Assembly (NCBI GenBank): GCA_036556965.1
Contig: DATBIO010000311.1
Location: 1 to 49,424, forward strand
DNA from: DATBIO01 sp036556965
Lineage (GTDB): Bacteria > Acidobacteriota > Vicinamibacteria > Fen-336
Direction: 5' to 3'
DNA: 49,424 nt
Below are positions 8,091 through 16,492 of the stretch, piece by piece. The notes below the pieces were generated by a model. That model searched no databases. It saw only the letters and a program-made list of their open reading frames with translations, and was not told the DNA's origin. How positions within the stretch are numbered: position 1 is the first letter of the stretch; every line of letters begins with the position of its first letter. The translations under genes were made by a program, and so were the position numbers.

Positions 8091-9533
8091 GTGGCCAGCG
8101 ACTTCCCCGAGAACGACGAGCGCCCGGCGCGGGACTTCCTCGAGTACCTCGAGATCCCCTTCCGCTACCCGCGGCACTTCCTGGTGCCCCTGGTGGCCTG
8201 CCTGGCCGTGGGGGTGGCCCTCGCCGTGTGGGCGCCCCGCAAGTACCGCTCGGGCACCCTCATCATCGTGGAGACCAAGACCGTCCCCTCCGACTACTTC
8301 GTCTCCGCGGCCAGCGCCGAGTCCATGCGCCAGCGGCTCAACACCATGCGCCAGGTGGCGCTGAGCCGCAACCGCCTGGAGGAGATCATCAAGAGGCTGG
8401 ACCCCTACCCGGGCACCTCCGACCAGCCCCTGCACGTCGTCACCGAGCGCATGCGCGACGCCATCCAGATCCGGGTCCACGGCAGCGACTCCTTCATGTT
8501 CGAGTACGTCAACCGCTATCCGTACAAGGCGATGGTGGTCACCAACATGCTCGCCGCCCAGTTCATCGAGGACAGCGACCGCATCCGCGACGACCTCAAC
8601 CGGCGCGCCCTGGAGCTGCTGCGACGGAACGTGGCGGAGACGCGCACCGCCCTCGAGCAGCGCGAGACCGAGATCGGGCGCTACGAGCAGGAGAACTGGG
8701 AGTCGCTCCCCGACCGCCAGGACGCCAACCTCAAGACCATCGCCCAGCTCCAGGCCGAGCAGCAGACGCTGGCCGAGTACCTCCGCACCCTGGAGCAGCG
8801 GCGCGAGGCCCTCGAGCGCGGGGTGCTGGAAGGACGCCGGCAGTCGGGCGCGCCTCCCCCCCCGGCCCTGGAGCTGGCCAACCTGCGCTCCACCTACGAG
8901 TCGATGAGGGGGCGCTACACGGACGAGTACCCGGACATGGCCTCCATGCGCGCGCGCATGCAGCTCCTCCAGGAGCAGCTCGCCGCCCAGGCGGAGCGCG
9001 CGCAGTCCGCGGTCCCCGAGCACCCGTCCAACGAGGAGCTGCGCCGGGCCCTCGCCCCCGTGGAGGCCGAGATCGAGGGGCTCCGGCAGCGACGCGAGGC
9101 CCTCGATGCCCGCATCGAGCACTTCCACGCGCGCATCGAGGACGCGCCGCGCGCGCGCAAGGGGCTGACCGACCTGACGCGCGACTACCCGCTGCTGCGC
9201 GAGGACTACACGGCGGCCCTGCGCAGGGAGCGCGAGGCGGAGATGGCGCGCAAGATCGAGGAGTTCTGGCGCACCGGCTATTTCCGGGTCATCGATCCCG
9301 CCTACCTGCCCGGGCGGCCGATCATGCCGTACACGACGCTCTTCCTCCTCGGCGGCCTGGGCATCGGCCTGGCGGCGGGGCTGCTGGCGGCGGTGGTGGC
9401 GGACACCTTCGACCGCTCCGTGAAGAGCGAGCGCGAGCTGCAGGAGGTCCTGCCCTATCCGCTGCTGGTGACCCTGCCGCGGGCCGAGGCCGCCGCCGAG
9501 GCCGAGGCCCCCGGCGCCGGGAGCGCGGGCTGA
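8091..9533 (+). CDS. Polysaccharide chain-length determinant, Wzz/XrtA type
   Basis: A 480-residue co-polymerase that sets polymer length. A cytoplasmic N-terminus (1-28) is followed by one membrane segment (29-47) and a Wzz domain beginning KYRSGTLIIV. A long, charged, coiled-coil periplasmic region rich in Glu, Arg and Gln follows (about 170-370), then a second membrane segment (YTTLFLLGGLGIGLAAGLLA, near 415-436) and a short cytoplasmic tail. The length and two-membrane plan match the XrtA-type chain-length proteins. The start is GTG at 8091. Its stop overlaps the ATG of the kinase-like gene (TGATG), so the two are translationally coupled and probably interact. Confidence 0.92.
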   Translation: MASDFPENDERPARDFLEYLEIPFRYPRHFLVPLVACLAVGVALAVWAPRKYRSGTLIIVETKTVPSDYFVSAASAESMRQRLNTMRQVALSRNRLEEIIKRLDPYPGTSDQPLHVVTERMRDAIQIRVHGSDSFMFEYVNRYPYKAMVVTNMLAAQFIEDSDRIRDDLNRRALELLRRNVAETRTALEQRETEIGRYEQENWESLPDRQDANLKTIAQLQAEQQTLAEYLRTLEQRREALERGVLEGRRQSGAPPPPALELANLRSTYESMRGRYTDEYPDMASMRARMQLLQEQLAAQAERAQSAVPEHPSNEELRRALAPVEAEIEGLRQRREALDARIEHFHARIEDAPRARKGLTDLTRDYPLLREDYTAALRREREAEMARKIEEFWRTGYFRVIDPAYLPGRPIMPYTTLFLLGGLGIGLAAGLLAAVVADTFDRSVKSERELQEVLPYPLLVTLPRAEAAAEAEAPGAGSAG

Positions 9534-10288
9534 TGGCGCACGCCGGAGCCCCGACACCCATGCCCCGCCGGCGCGTGGCCTTCGAGGCCACGCGGGCCGA
9601 GGTGCGGCCCCGGCCCGCGGACCCCGCGCTGGCGGCGCTGCTGGTTCCGCACGGAGAGGCCTTCGAGGGCTTCCGCCGGTTGCGCACGCGCGTGCGGGCG
9701 CTCGGCGAGGAGAGGCCGCTCCGCTGCCTGGGGGTGGTGGGACCGACGGCCTACGAGGGCGCGACCGCGGTCACCCTGGGCCTGGCCGCCGCCCTGGCCC
9801 AGGAGGCGGAGCGCCGCGTGCTGGTGGTGGAGGCGACCTTGCGCGCGCCGTCCCTGGAGCGGAGCCTGGGTCTGCCGGCCGCCCCCGGCCTCGGCGCCTG
9901 GCTGCGCGCGGACGGCGACGGCCTGGTGGCCCTCCGCCGCCTCGAGCCCTGGGGCTTCGACGTGCTGGCCGCCGGCGAGCCGATCGCCGCGCCGGGGGAG
10001 CTGCTGGGCGGAGAGCGCATGGCGGACCTGCTGGCGAGCCTGCGCGAGTCGTTCGACCACGTGCTCGTGGACTGCCCGCCGCTGGAGACCACCGCCGACA
10101 CGCTCACCCTGCAGGACGGACTGGACGGCCTCCTGGTGGTGGTGCGCGCGCGTCACGCCTCGCGCGACGCCATCCGCCGCGCCACCGCGCACCTGCGCGC
10201 GGACCGCGTGTGCGGCGTCGTCTTCAACGACCACACGGAGAAGCTCTCCCGCTGGATCGACCGCCGGCGCGCCCGCGCGCGCGGCTGA
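9533..10288 (+). CDS. CpsD/CapB-like ATPase with degenerate nucleotide-binding motifs
   Basis: The 251 residues align along their length with bacterial tyrosine kinases that partner Wzz proteins: the EAFEGFRRLRTRV segment (42-54), a Walker A position near 70-79, Walker A' at 96-105 and Walker B VLVDCPP (177-183). The key residues are altered. Walker A reads GPTAYEGAT, with Ala77 where the catalytic Lys belongs, and Walker A' has Glu100 and Thr102 instead of the usual Asp residues. The C-terminal tail has Arg but no tyrosine cluster. It is therefore probably a non-catalytic regulator of chain-length control, or binds nucleotide unusually. Its position directly after Wzz agrees. A sequencing error is unlikely because several motifs changed without a frameshift. 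Confidence 0.82.
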   Translation: MAHAGAPTPMPRRRVAFEATRAEVRPRPADPALAALLVPHGEAFEGFRRLRTRVRALGEERPLRCLGVVGPTAYEGATAVTLGLAAALAQEAERRVLVVEATLRAPSLERSLGLPAAPGLGAWLRADGDGLVALRRLEPWGFDVLAAGEPIAAPGELLGGERMADLLASLRESFDHVLVDCPPLETTADTLTLQDGLDGLLVVVRARHASRDAIRRATAHLRADRVCGVVFNDHTEKLSRWIDRRRARARG

Positions 10289-10297
10289 AGCGGCGGC

Positions 10298-10531
10298 TCA
10301 GACCTCCGCCTGCAGTCCGCGCCGGCGCAGGATGGCCACCAGCTCCCCCACCGAGCGGAGGGCGGCGATCTCCGCGGTGCCGAGGTCCACCGCGAACGCC
10401 TCCTCCACCGCCAGCACGACCTCGACCTGCCGCAGCGAGTCCCAGCCCTCGACGGTGGCCGGGGAGTCCTCGGCCCGCAGCGGGCGGTCCAGGTCCGGGA
10501 ACAGGGGCGCCAGCAGCGCGGAGATCCTCAC
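10298..10531 (-). CDS. Acyl carrier protein
   Basis: A 77-residue acidic helical protein with the phosphopantetheine attachment site WDSLRQVEVV; Ser32 is the modified residue. It starts with GTG at 10531, overlapping the stop of the FkbH-like gene (GTGA). FkbH proteins load a glyceryl group derived from 1,3-bisphosphoglycerate onto a partner carrier protein, and this carrier is the obvious partner. It is the last gene of the minus-strand operon starting at 13957 and ends nine bases from the convergent kinase-like gene, leaving no room for a separate terminator. Confidence 0.9.
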   Translation of the reverse strand: MRISALLAPLFPDLDRPLRAEDSPATVEGWDSLRQVEVVLAVEEAFAVDLGTAEIAALRSVGELVAILRRRGLQAEV

Positions 10532-12306
10532 GCGCCCTCCAGCGTGATCCAGGGCGCCGGCATGTCCGCGGGGGCGGGCAGGGCGAGGCGCCAGGTCGAG
10601 CCGGCGGCGGTCACGGAAACGGGCGCGAATCCGAGGTCGCGGTAGAACCACTCCGCCTGCCGGTTGCGCGTGGTGGGCACGTACTCGCCCAGGAGCGACG
10701 TCCCGCCGCGCTCCGCCGCCGCGCGGCAGGCCACCGCGGCGAGCGTGCGCTCCACCCCCCACCGCAGCACCCGGCAGCTCAGGGCGAAGGCGTCCACCGA
10801 CCACTCCGCCTCCCGCCGCCGCAGCACGGCGAGCCCGGTCACGCCCTCGTCGCCGAAACGGTCGCGGCAGGCGCAGAAGAGCACCGCGTGGTCGGGGTCC
10901 GCGCAGAGGCCGGCCAGCTCGGCCTGCGTGTAGCGGCGGGCGGTGAGGTTGAACTGGTTGGTGCGCTGGGAGAGCTGGGCCAGGCGCGGCAGGTGCTCGG
11001 GAGGGGCGGGGCCAACGGTCACGCGGAGGCCGAGGCCGGCCAGGAAGGCCTCGCGGTCGGAGGAGGCGCCTTCGCTCTCGCGGCGGAGGCGCGCCGCCGC
11101 GTAGGCCGCCGCGCGCCCGCGGTCCTCGGCGGTCAGGTGGAGACCCTCGAAGAGGAGGGTGGTGGCCAGGGCGCGCGCCATGTCCAGCGGGTCCTGCGCG
11201 GGCAGCACGTGCACCTCGGGAAGGCGCTCCTCGATCCACTCCCGGTTCACGGGGTCGTCGTCGAGGACCACGAGGCTGTCGAGGGACAACCCCAGCTCCT
11301 CCGCCAGGGAGCGCAGGTTGTCCGCCTTGTCCTCCCAGTTGACGCGCCAGGCCGCGAAGTCGTGGCGGCCCAGCAGCGACTCGGGGCGGGCCAGGGCGGG
11401 CCAGACGTCCTCCTCGTCGTTGGCGCTGTTGATGGCCAGGACCACCCCCCGCTCCCTGAGCCGCCGCGCCTGGCGCTGCACCTCGCGGTACACGCTGCCG
11501 GGATGTCCCTCGCCCAGCTCCAGCGCCGCCACTCCCACCTCGCCCACGATCCCGCCCCACAGCGTGTCGTCCAGGTCCAGCACCAGGCACTTGCGGACCA
11601 GGCCACGCGCGGCGGCGCCCGCCGCGGCGTACCCGCGGCACAGCTCGGCGGCCATCTCCTCGGGGAAGGCGTAGCCGCCCAGGAAGCGCGTCTTGTGCAG
11701 CGTCCAGAAGCGCGCCCCCGACGCGGCGGCGGCCGCCCCCAGGTCCACCACGCGTGTCCCCGCGACGCCGCGGCACCCCTCCGCGAGATCGCGGCCCAGG
11801 CGCGCGCACGCCTCGCGGCGCTCGGCGGTCGCCCCCTCCTCGGCCAGGAAGCCGTGCACGAGCAGCGTGGCCGCGCTCCGGCCGCGGACGGTGTCGAGGT
11901 CGAGGAGGAGGCGGTCGAGGAACCCCGGAGGGACGGGGTCGGGCGCCGCCTGCCCCACCACGATCACGTCCGCTCCGCACGACCACAGCCCGCTGGCCGG
12001 ATCGCCGACCTCGCGCGCCAGCGGTCCCGGGGGTGCGTGGTAGGCGACGGGGATCACCCCGCGCTCCAGGCACTCCAGCAGGAGCGGCTCGCGGAAGTTC
12101 GCGGTCAGCGCGTCGGACAGGAACGCGAAGCGGACCCGCCGCGCCTCCAGGTCGGAGCGCCGCTCCCAGGGCACGTCCTCGAGCCGGCGCGCCACCGCGC
12201 GCCGCTCGCGCGGGTTGCGGGCGAGGTGGCGGCGCAACAGCACGAAGCCGCGCCACCCTTCGCGCGCCAGGGCCTCCAGGACCGGGGACAGGTCGGGCGC
12301 GCCCAT
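10528..12306 (-). CDS. FkbH-like protein (HAD domain plus GNAT-like C-terminus)
   Basis: A 592-residue protein with the FkbH architecture: an N-terminal helper domain (1-235), a HAD-fold catalytic domain with LVLDLDDTLWGG (241-252) and NSAND, a later VVLDDDPVNRE acidic motif, and a C-terminal GNAT-like domain. FkbH enzymes dephosphorylate 1,3-bisphosphoglycerate while moving the glyceryl group onto an acyl carrier protein. The ACP gene overlaps its stop codon. The usual SKNN motif of HAD loop 2 is replaced by NSANDE, a mild variant. ATG 12306 was chosen because the family sequence starts there. In a polysaccharide locus, a glyceryl (or lactyl-like) decoration of the polymer is a reasonable inference. 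Confidence 0.88.
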   Translation of the reverse strand: MGAPDLSPVLEALAREGWRGFVLLRRHLARNPRERRAVARRLEDVPWERRSDLEARRVRFAFLSDALTANFREPLLLECLERGVIPVAYHAPPGPLAREVGDPASGLWSCGADVIVVGQAAPDPVPPGFLDRLLLDLDTVRGRSAATLLVHGFLAEEGATAERREACARLGRDLAEGCRGVAGTRVVDLGAAAAASGARFWTLHKTRFLGGYAFPEEMAAELCRGYAAAGAAARGLVRKCLVLDLDDTLWGGIVGEVGVAALELGEGHPGSVYREVQRQARRLRERGVVLAINSANDEEDVWPALARPESLLGRHDFAAWRVNWEDKADNLRSLAEELGLSLDSLVVLDDDPVNREWIEERLPEVHVLPAQDPLDMARALATTLLFEGLHLTAEDRGRAAAYAAARLRRESEGASSDREAFLAGLGLRVTVGPAPPEHLPRLAQLSQRTNQFNLTARRYTQAELAGLCADPDHAVLFCACRDRFGDEGVTGLAVLRRREAEWSVDAFALSCRVLRWGVERTLAAVACRAAAERGGTSLLGEYVPTTRNRQAEWFYRDLGFAPVSVTAAGSTWRLALPAPADMPAPWITLEGA

Positions 12307-12314
12307 CCGCGACC

Positions 12315-12950
12315 CTAACCCTCGACCAGCCGGCCCAGGTCGAGCGGGCCCTCGCCCACGCCCGACCAGCCGTGCCCCGCGCGGCGGAGACCGACCACGC
12401 GCCCGCGCAGCAGGCGCAGGGAGGCCACGGTGCCGAGGCGGCGGAAGCCCAGCGACGCATGGCAGGCCGCCGAGTAGGCGTTGTCCGCCGACACCTGCAG
12501 GAACACCCTGTCCACGCCCCGCTCCTCCAGGTAGGGACGCAGCCGCCCCATCACCATGCCCCACGGACCCAGGCCGTCGCTCTCCAGGTTGCGGCCGTTG
12601 TGGAGCCAGCAGGACCGCGCGGGGAACGCGAAGCGCACGCCGAGCCGGGGCGCGTCCTCGACGTACTCGGAGGGCCCCCAGCGCACCCACTCCAGGGCCT
12701 GCACGGCGCCGTCCCCCACCGCCATGACGCAGGCGTCCTCCGTGGACGGCGTTCGCGGGGACTGCCCGGAGCGCGCGAAGAACTGCGCGAGGAGGGGGCC
12801 GTCGCCCTCTCCCGCGGGGCGGACCTCGAAGGCGCGGGGGACGCGCGGGACCTGCCGCAGCTCGCGCGTGCGCGCGGTCAGGATGTCGGCGGCGTGGAGG
12901 GCGCCGAGGCGCGGCGGCAGGCGCCGGAAGGCCCGCACGGCCAGGCCCAT
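12315..12950 (-). CDS. GNAT-like acyltransferase
   Basis: A 211-residue protein whose ATG at 12950 overlaps the stop of the upstream glycosyltransferase (ATGA). The C-terminal half has a GNAT-like end, with NAYSAACHASLGFRRLGTV resembling the usual N-S-...-LGF acetyl-CoA-binding region. The middle contains several Trp-rich strands (ALEWVRWGPSEY, RSCWLHNGRN). It could acylate a sugar or an amino sugar of the polymer, or take the glyceryl group from the ACP encoded two genes downstream. The substrate cannot be read from the sequence. The N-terminal 45 residues are basic and not conserved in any family I recognise. Confidence 0.6.
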   Translation of the reverse strand: MGLAVRAFRRLPPRLGALHAADILTARTRELRQVPRVPRAFEVRPAGEGDGPLLAQFFARSGQSPRTPSTEDACVMAVGDGAVQALEWVRWGPSEYVEDAPRLGVRFAFPARSCWLHNGRNLESDGLGPWGMVMGRLRPYLEERGVDRVFLQVSADNAYSAACHASLGFRRLGTVASLRLLRGRVVGLRRAGHGWSGVGEGPLDLGRLVEG

Positions 12951-13957
12951 CACGAGACGAGGCGGCGGCGCGCCCTCACCAGCGTGCGCGCCAGCGCGCC
13001 GGGCAGGCGCGCCATCACGCGCTCGCGCGCGGAGGCCTGCCCGGCGCGGCGCAGCTCCTGGCGCGCCTCGCGCGTCCGCCCCGCGGCGATGAGGGCGCGC
13101 GCGCGCGCGCGCCGGTGCCCGGCCACCACGGCGCGGAAGCGCGGGCCGTGCTCCTCCAGGAAGGCGGCGTCGCTTCCCCACACGCGCTCGAGAACGGCCA
13201 GGCGCGCGGTGGCCTCGCCCAAGCCGTCCAGCCGCGAGAGCCGCTCCCCGGGGTGGTCGCAGTTCCACTGCGTCTCGCAGTCCAGGTAGGCGGCGGGGCC
13301 CGCCGCCGCCAGCCGCGAGAAGTACTCCCAGTCCTCGTACTTGCGCAGGTCCTCCGGGAAGCGCGCCGCCTCCCCCGCCCCCGTGCGGCGCACCATGGCC
13401 GTGCTCGTGCAGACGTAGTCGCCGCCCAGGGCGGACGGGTAGAGCCCGCCCACGTGCACCGCGAAGTCGGCGCGCCCTTCCGGCAGCGGCCCCAGGGCGG
13501 AGAAGGGGACGGCCGGTCCCAGGATGAGGTCCCATCCGCGCGCGTCGCCGTGCCAGGCGCCGAGGCACCGCCGCGCCTCCTTCCCCGCGCCGTCGCGGTG
13601 GCCGAAGTCGCTGAAGCAGAACAGCGCGTCCGCGCGCCGCTCCATGACCGCGCGCTGCAGCTCGAGCTTGTCGCGCATCCACTCGTCGTCCGAGTCCAGG
13701 AAGGCCACCAGCTCGAGGCGCGCCTCCGCCAGCCCGCGGTTGCGGGCCGCCCCCGGCCCGCGGTGGGGCGTGCGGGCGCTCCGCAGGCGCGCCCCGTACG
13801 ACGCCAGCAGCGCGCCCGTCCCGTCCGTGGAGCCGTCGTCCACCACGATCAGCTCGTCGTCCGCGCGCATGGCGAGGAGGGCGCTCTCCACCGCCCGCCG
13901 CAGGAGGGCGGCGCGGTCGTGGGTGGGGATGACGACGGACACGCCGGGGCTCGCCAT
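12950..13957 (-). CDS. Family 2 glycosyltransferase
   Basis: A 335-residue GT-A-fold enzyme. VSVVIPTHDRAALLRRAV (residues 6-23) starts the nucleotide-sugar fold, VVDDGSTDG (38-46) binds the nucleotide, and AFLDSDDEW (85-93) is the metal-binding DxD-type motif. The C-terminal 100 residues are Arg- and Ala-rich helices. It is the first gene of the operon glycosyltransferase, GNAT, FkbH, ACP. The start at ATG 13957 gives the canonical short N-terminus. It probably adds one sugar of the repeat unit that the downstream genes then decorate. Donor and acceptor are unknown. Confidence 0.9.
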   Translation of the reverse strand: MASPGVSVVIPTHDRAALLRRAVESALLAMRADDELIVVDDGSTDGTGALLASYGARLRSARTPHRGPGAARNRGLAEARLELVAFLDSDDEWMRDKLELQRAVMERRADALFCFSDFGHRDGAGKEARRCLGAWHGDARGWDLILGPAVPFSALGPLPEGRADFAVHVGGLYPSALGGDYVCTSTAMVRRTGAGEAARFPEDLRKYEDWEYFSRLAAAGPAAYLDCETQWNCDHPGERLSRLDGLGEATARLAVLERVWGSDAAFLEEHGPRFRAVVAGHRRARARALIAAGRTREARQELRRAGQASARERVMARLPGALARTLVRARRRLVS

Positions 13958-13982
13958 GGCGGCAGGGCGCGGAATCTATACC

Positions 13983-14016
13983 ACAGCGCTTCTCGACTCC
14001 GGTGGAAGGGCGCTGT
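13983..14016. promoter_or_regulatory. Inverted repeat in the divergent gap between two glycosyltransferase operons
   Basis: ACAGCGC (13983-13989) and GCGCTGT (14010-14016) form a perfect 7-base inverted repeat separated by 20 bases. The repeat sits in the 91-base gap between the minus-strand operon starting at 13957 and the plus-strand operon starting at 14049. A TATAGA hexamer on the minus strand (about 13979-13974) could be a -10 element; no good -35 is visible. It may be an operator serving both operons. Confidence 0.35.
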
Positions 14017-14048
14017 ACCATCGCGCCTCGCGCCCCCTCCGCGGCTCG

Positions 14049-15248
14049 ATGACGCCCCGGAAACTTCTCTTCGCCACCTCGTCCATCTTCTTCCCCGACT
14101 CCTCGGGCGGGGCGGAGCGCTCCCTGCTGCGCCTCTTCGACGGGCTGCGCCGGCGCGGGTGGGAGGTGGAGGTCGTGTGCGGCCGCTCCCTCCGCTCGCC
14201 GCACGCCTGGAAGGCGGCCGCCGCCGCCCTCCTGCGCCTGCGCGCGCCGCGGCTCTTCGCGCGCGACGAGGCGGGCGGGCTGCGCGCGTGGCGCGGCCTG
14301 CGCCGGTTCCGCGGCCGGCCCGCCTGGACGGCCTGGTTCGACGGCTTCCTCGACGCCTACCGGCCCGACGCCGTGCTCGGCTACAACAACCTCACCTGCC
14401 CGCTCCTCGGGCGCGCCCTCGACCGGGGCCTCCCCTGCTTCTTCGTGGTGCGCAGCCTGGCCAACCTCTTCGCGGCCAGCCGCTTCATCCCCGACGGCGT
14501 GCACCTGCTCGCCAACTCGCCCTTCGCCGCCTCCGTGGCCGCCGCGGCCACGGGCCGGCCGGCGGAGGTCGTGCTTCCCCTCGTGGACGCGGCGGGCTAC
14601 CGCGTGGAGGGGCGGCAGCGCCGGTACGTCACCTTCGTCAACCCGACGCCGGAGAAGGGGGTGGCCGTGGCCCTGGCCGTGGCCCGCGCCCTCCCCGAGA
14701 CCCGCTTCCTCTTCGTGAAGGGCCGGTGGGGCGACCGCTCCTACGAGACGGTCGCGCGCGGCCTCCCCAACGTGGAGGTGTGGGACCACCGCCACGACAT
14801 GCGTGCGGTCTACGCGGTGACGGACGTCCTCCTCGTGCCGTCGCAGTGGCTCGAGACCTTCGGGCGCGTGGTGGTGGAGGCCCAGCAGAGCGGCATCCCG
14901 GTGGTGGCCGCCGACGTGGGCGGCCTCCCTTTCACCGTGGGCGAGGGCGGCCTGCTCGTGCGGCCCAAGGGAGACCCCGCCGCCTACGTGGAGGCGCTGC
15001 GCCGCCTGCGCGCCGACCAGGCGCTGTACGCGGAGCTCTCCGCGCGCGCGCTCGCCAACAGCCGCCGCCCGGAGTTCGATCCGGAGGCCCAGGCGGACGC
15101 CTTCGTGGCCATCGTCGAGCGGGCGCTGGCCGCGGGGGCTTCACCGCGCCCGGCCGGCGGCCTCGTCCCCGGGCGGGCAGCCGAGGAGCGGCCGCGCCCC
15201 CCGCGCGACGAGCGGCTCCCCGGCCCCGCCCGCGCCGCGCAACGGTGA
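14049..15248 (+). CDS. Group 1 (GT4-type) glycosyltransferase
   Basis: A 399-residue GT-B-fold enzyme. The N-terminal domain has SSGGAERSLLRLFDGLRRRGW (about 17-37), the usual acceptor-side signature. The C-terminal domain has FVNPTPEKG, LFVKGRWGD, DVLLVPSQWLETFGRVVVEA and PVVAADVGGLPFTVGEGG, the nucleotide-sugar-binding region with its glutamates. The tail after residue 365 is Pro/Arg-rich and disordered. It opens the plus-strand operon of glycosyltransferases, ABC exporter and PAPS synthase. ATG 14049 gives the family's normal N-terminus (RKLLFATSSIFFPD). The sugar is unknown. Confidence 0.88.
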   Translation: MTPRKLLFATSSIFFPDSSGGAERSLLRLFDGLRRRGWEVEVVCGRSLRSPHAWKAAAAALLRLRAPRLFARDEAGGLRAWRGLRRFRGRPAWTAWFDGFLDAYRPDAVLGYNNLTCPLLGRALDRGLPCFFVVRSLANLFAASRFIPDGVHLLANSPFAASVAAAATGRPAEVVLPLVDAAGYRVEGRQRRYVTFVNPTPEKGVAVALAVARALPETRFLFVKGRWGDRSYETVARGLPNVEVWDHRHDMRAVYAVTDVLLVPSQWLETFGRVVVEAQQSGIPVVAADVGGLPFTVGEGGLLVRPKGDPAAYVEALRRLRADQALYAELSARALANSRRPEFDPEAQADAFVAIVERALAAGASPRPAGGLVPGRAAEERPRPPRDERLPGPARAAQR

Positions 15249-16492
15249 CGACCGCGCCCGGCTACCGCGTCGTGGTCGGCCTCAGCGGCGGCACCCTGGG
15301 CGGGGTGGACGTCTTCTCCGCCATCCTCACGCGCGGCCTGGTCGCGCGCGGCATCGACGCGCGCGTGCTGCTCACGCGGCCGTTCCTCCGCTGGAACCCC
15401 CTGCCCCTGCCCGACGACGTGCCCCGCCACGAGCTCCCGGGCGGCCGCCACGAGCCCTGGGGCACGCGGTGGTGGAGGCTGATCCGCTACCTCGAGGCGC
15501 AGGCCCCGTGCGTCTACATCCCGAACTACGACTACGAGTGCTCGTGCGTGAGCCCCAAGCTGCCGCGCGACGTCCACGTGGTCGGCATCGTGCACAGCGA
15601 CGACCCCGTCCACTACGAGCACGTGGCGCGCCTGGGGCGCTACTGGGACGCGGTGGTGGCGGTCAGCCCCACGGTGGCCGCGGTGACGGGGGCGCGCCAT
15701 CCCCGCCTCGCCCCGCGCCTGCACACGATCCCCTACGGCATCCCGCTGCCGGAGCGGCTTCCCGCGCGTCCCTCCGGGGACGGGCGGCGGCCCCTGCAGG
15801 TGGTCTACGCGGGGCGGCTCGACCAGCCCCAGAAGCGCGTGCTCGACCTCGCCCCCATCTTCGCGCGGCTGCACCAGCGCGGCGTCCCTGCCGAGCTCAC
15901 CGTCATCGGCGACGGGCCCAGCCGCGCGGACTTGATCGCGGCCTGCGACGGCCTCATAGTGCGCGGCGCGGTGCGATGGCTGGGCACCCTTCCCAACAGC
16001 GCCGTGCTCGAGGTCTTCGACCGCAGCGACGTGGTCATACTCACCTCGGCCTTCGAAGGGCTGCCCGTGTGCCTGCTGGAGGCCATGGGGCGCGGCTGCG
16101 TGCCCGTGGTCACCGACCTCCGCAGCGGCATCCCCGACCTCGTGGTGGAGGGCGTGAACGGCCACCGCGTCCCCGTGGGCGACCACGAGGGCTTCGCCGC
16201 GCGCCTGGCCGCGCTCCAGGGAGACCCGGCGCGGCGGCAGGCCCTCTCCGCCGCCGCCTTCCGCACCGTGCGTGAGGGCGGTTACGGCGCCGACCGGATG
16301 GTGGACGCCTACGTCGCCCTCTTCGAGCGCGTGCGCGCGCGCGGCCGCGCCGGGGAGTGGCGCCGCCCGCGCGGGCGCATCCGCTGTCCCCCCGGCCTCG
16401 ACGGCCACACCTGGAAGGACCACCTGCCCCCGCGCGTACGCGCGGTGGGCACGCGCGCCCTGGGCCTCCTCCGGCGGGCGGCCGCGGGATGA
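15245..16492 (+). CDS. Group 1 (GT4-type) glycosyltransferase
   Basis: A 415-residue GT-B enzyme starting at GTG 15245, overlapping the previous stop (GTGA). N-terminal features are LSGGTLGGVDVFSAIL and a Cys-rich NYDYECSCVS segment. The C-terminal donor domain shows VVYAGRLDQPQKR, TVIGDGPSR, LGTLPNSAVLEVFDRSDVVI and SAFEGLPVCLLEAMGRG. These are typical of group 1 enzymes. The last 60 residues carry a basic extension ending in a Leu/Arg helix, possibly for membrane contact. It belongs to the repeat-unit assembly set of this operon. Confidence 0.88.
   Translation: MTTAPGYRVVVGLSGGTLGGVDVFSAILTRGLVARGIDARVLLTRPFLRWNPLPLPDDVPRHELPGGRHEPWGTRWWRLIRYLEAQAPCVYIPNYDYECSCVSPKLPRDVHVVGIVHSDDPVHYEHVARLGRYWDAVVAVSPTVAAVTGARHPRLAPRLHTIPYGIPLPERLPARPSGDGRRPLQVVYAGRLDQPQKRVLDLAPIFARLHQRGVPAELTVIGDGPSRADLIAACDGLIVRGAVRWLGTLPNSAVLEVFDRSDVVILTSAFEGLPVCLLEAMGRGCVPVVTDLRSGIPDLVVEGVNGHRVPVGDHEGFAARLAALQGDPARRQALSAAAFRTVREGGYGADRMVDAYVALFERVRARGRAGEWRRPRGRIRCPPGLDGHTWKDHLPPRVRAVGTRALGLLRRAAAG

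Noticed and set aside
13115..15240. Very long open frame on the plus strand opposite the family 2 glycosyltransferase and continuing under the first group 1 enzyme
   Set aside because: It has no domain and is dominated by Arg/Pro/Gly/Ala/His; it is a shadow of real genes caused by high GC. Only its last part, from GTG 15245, is a gene.
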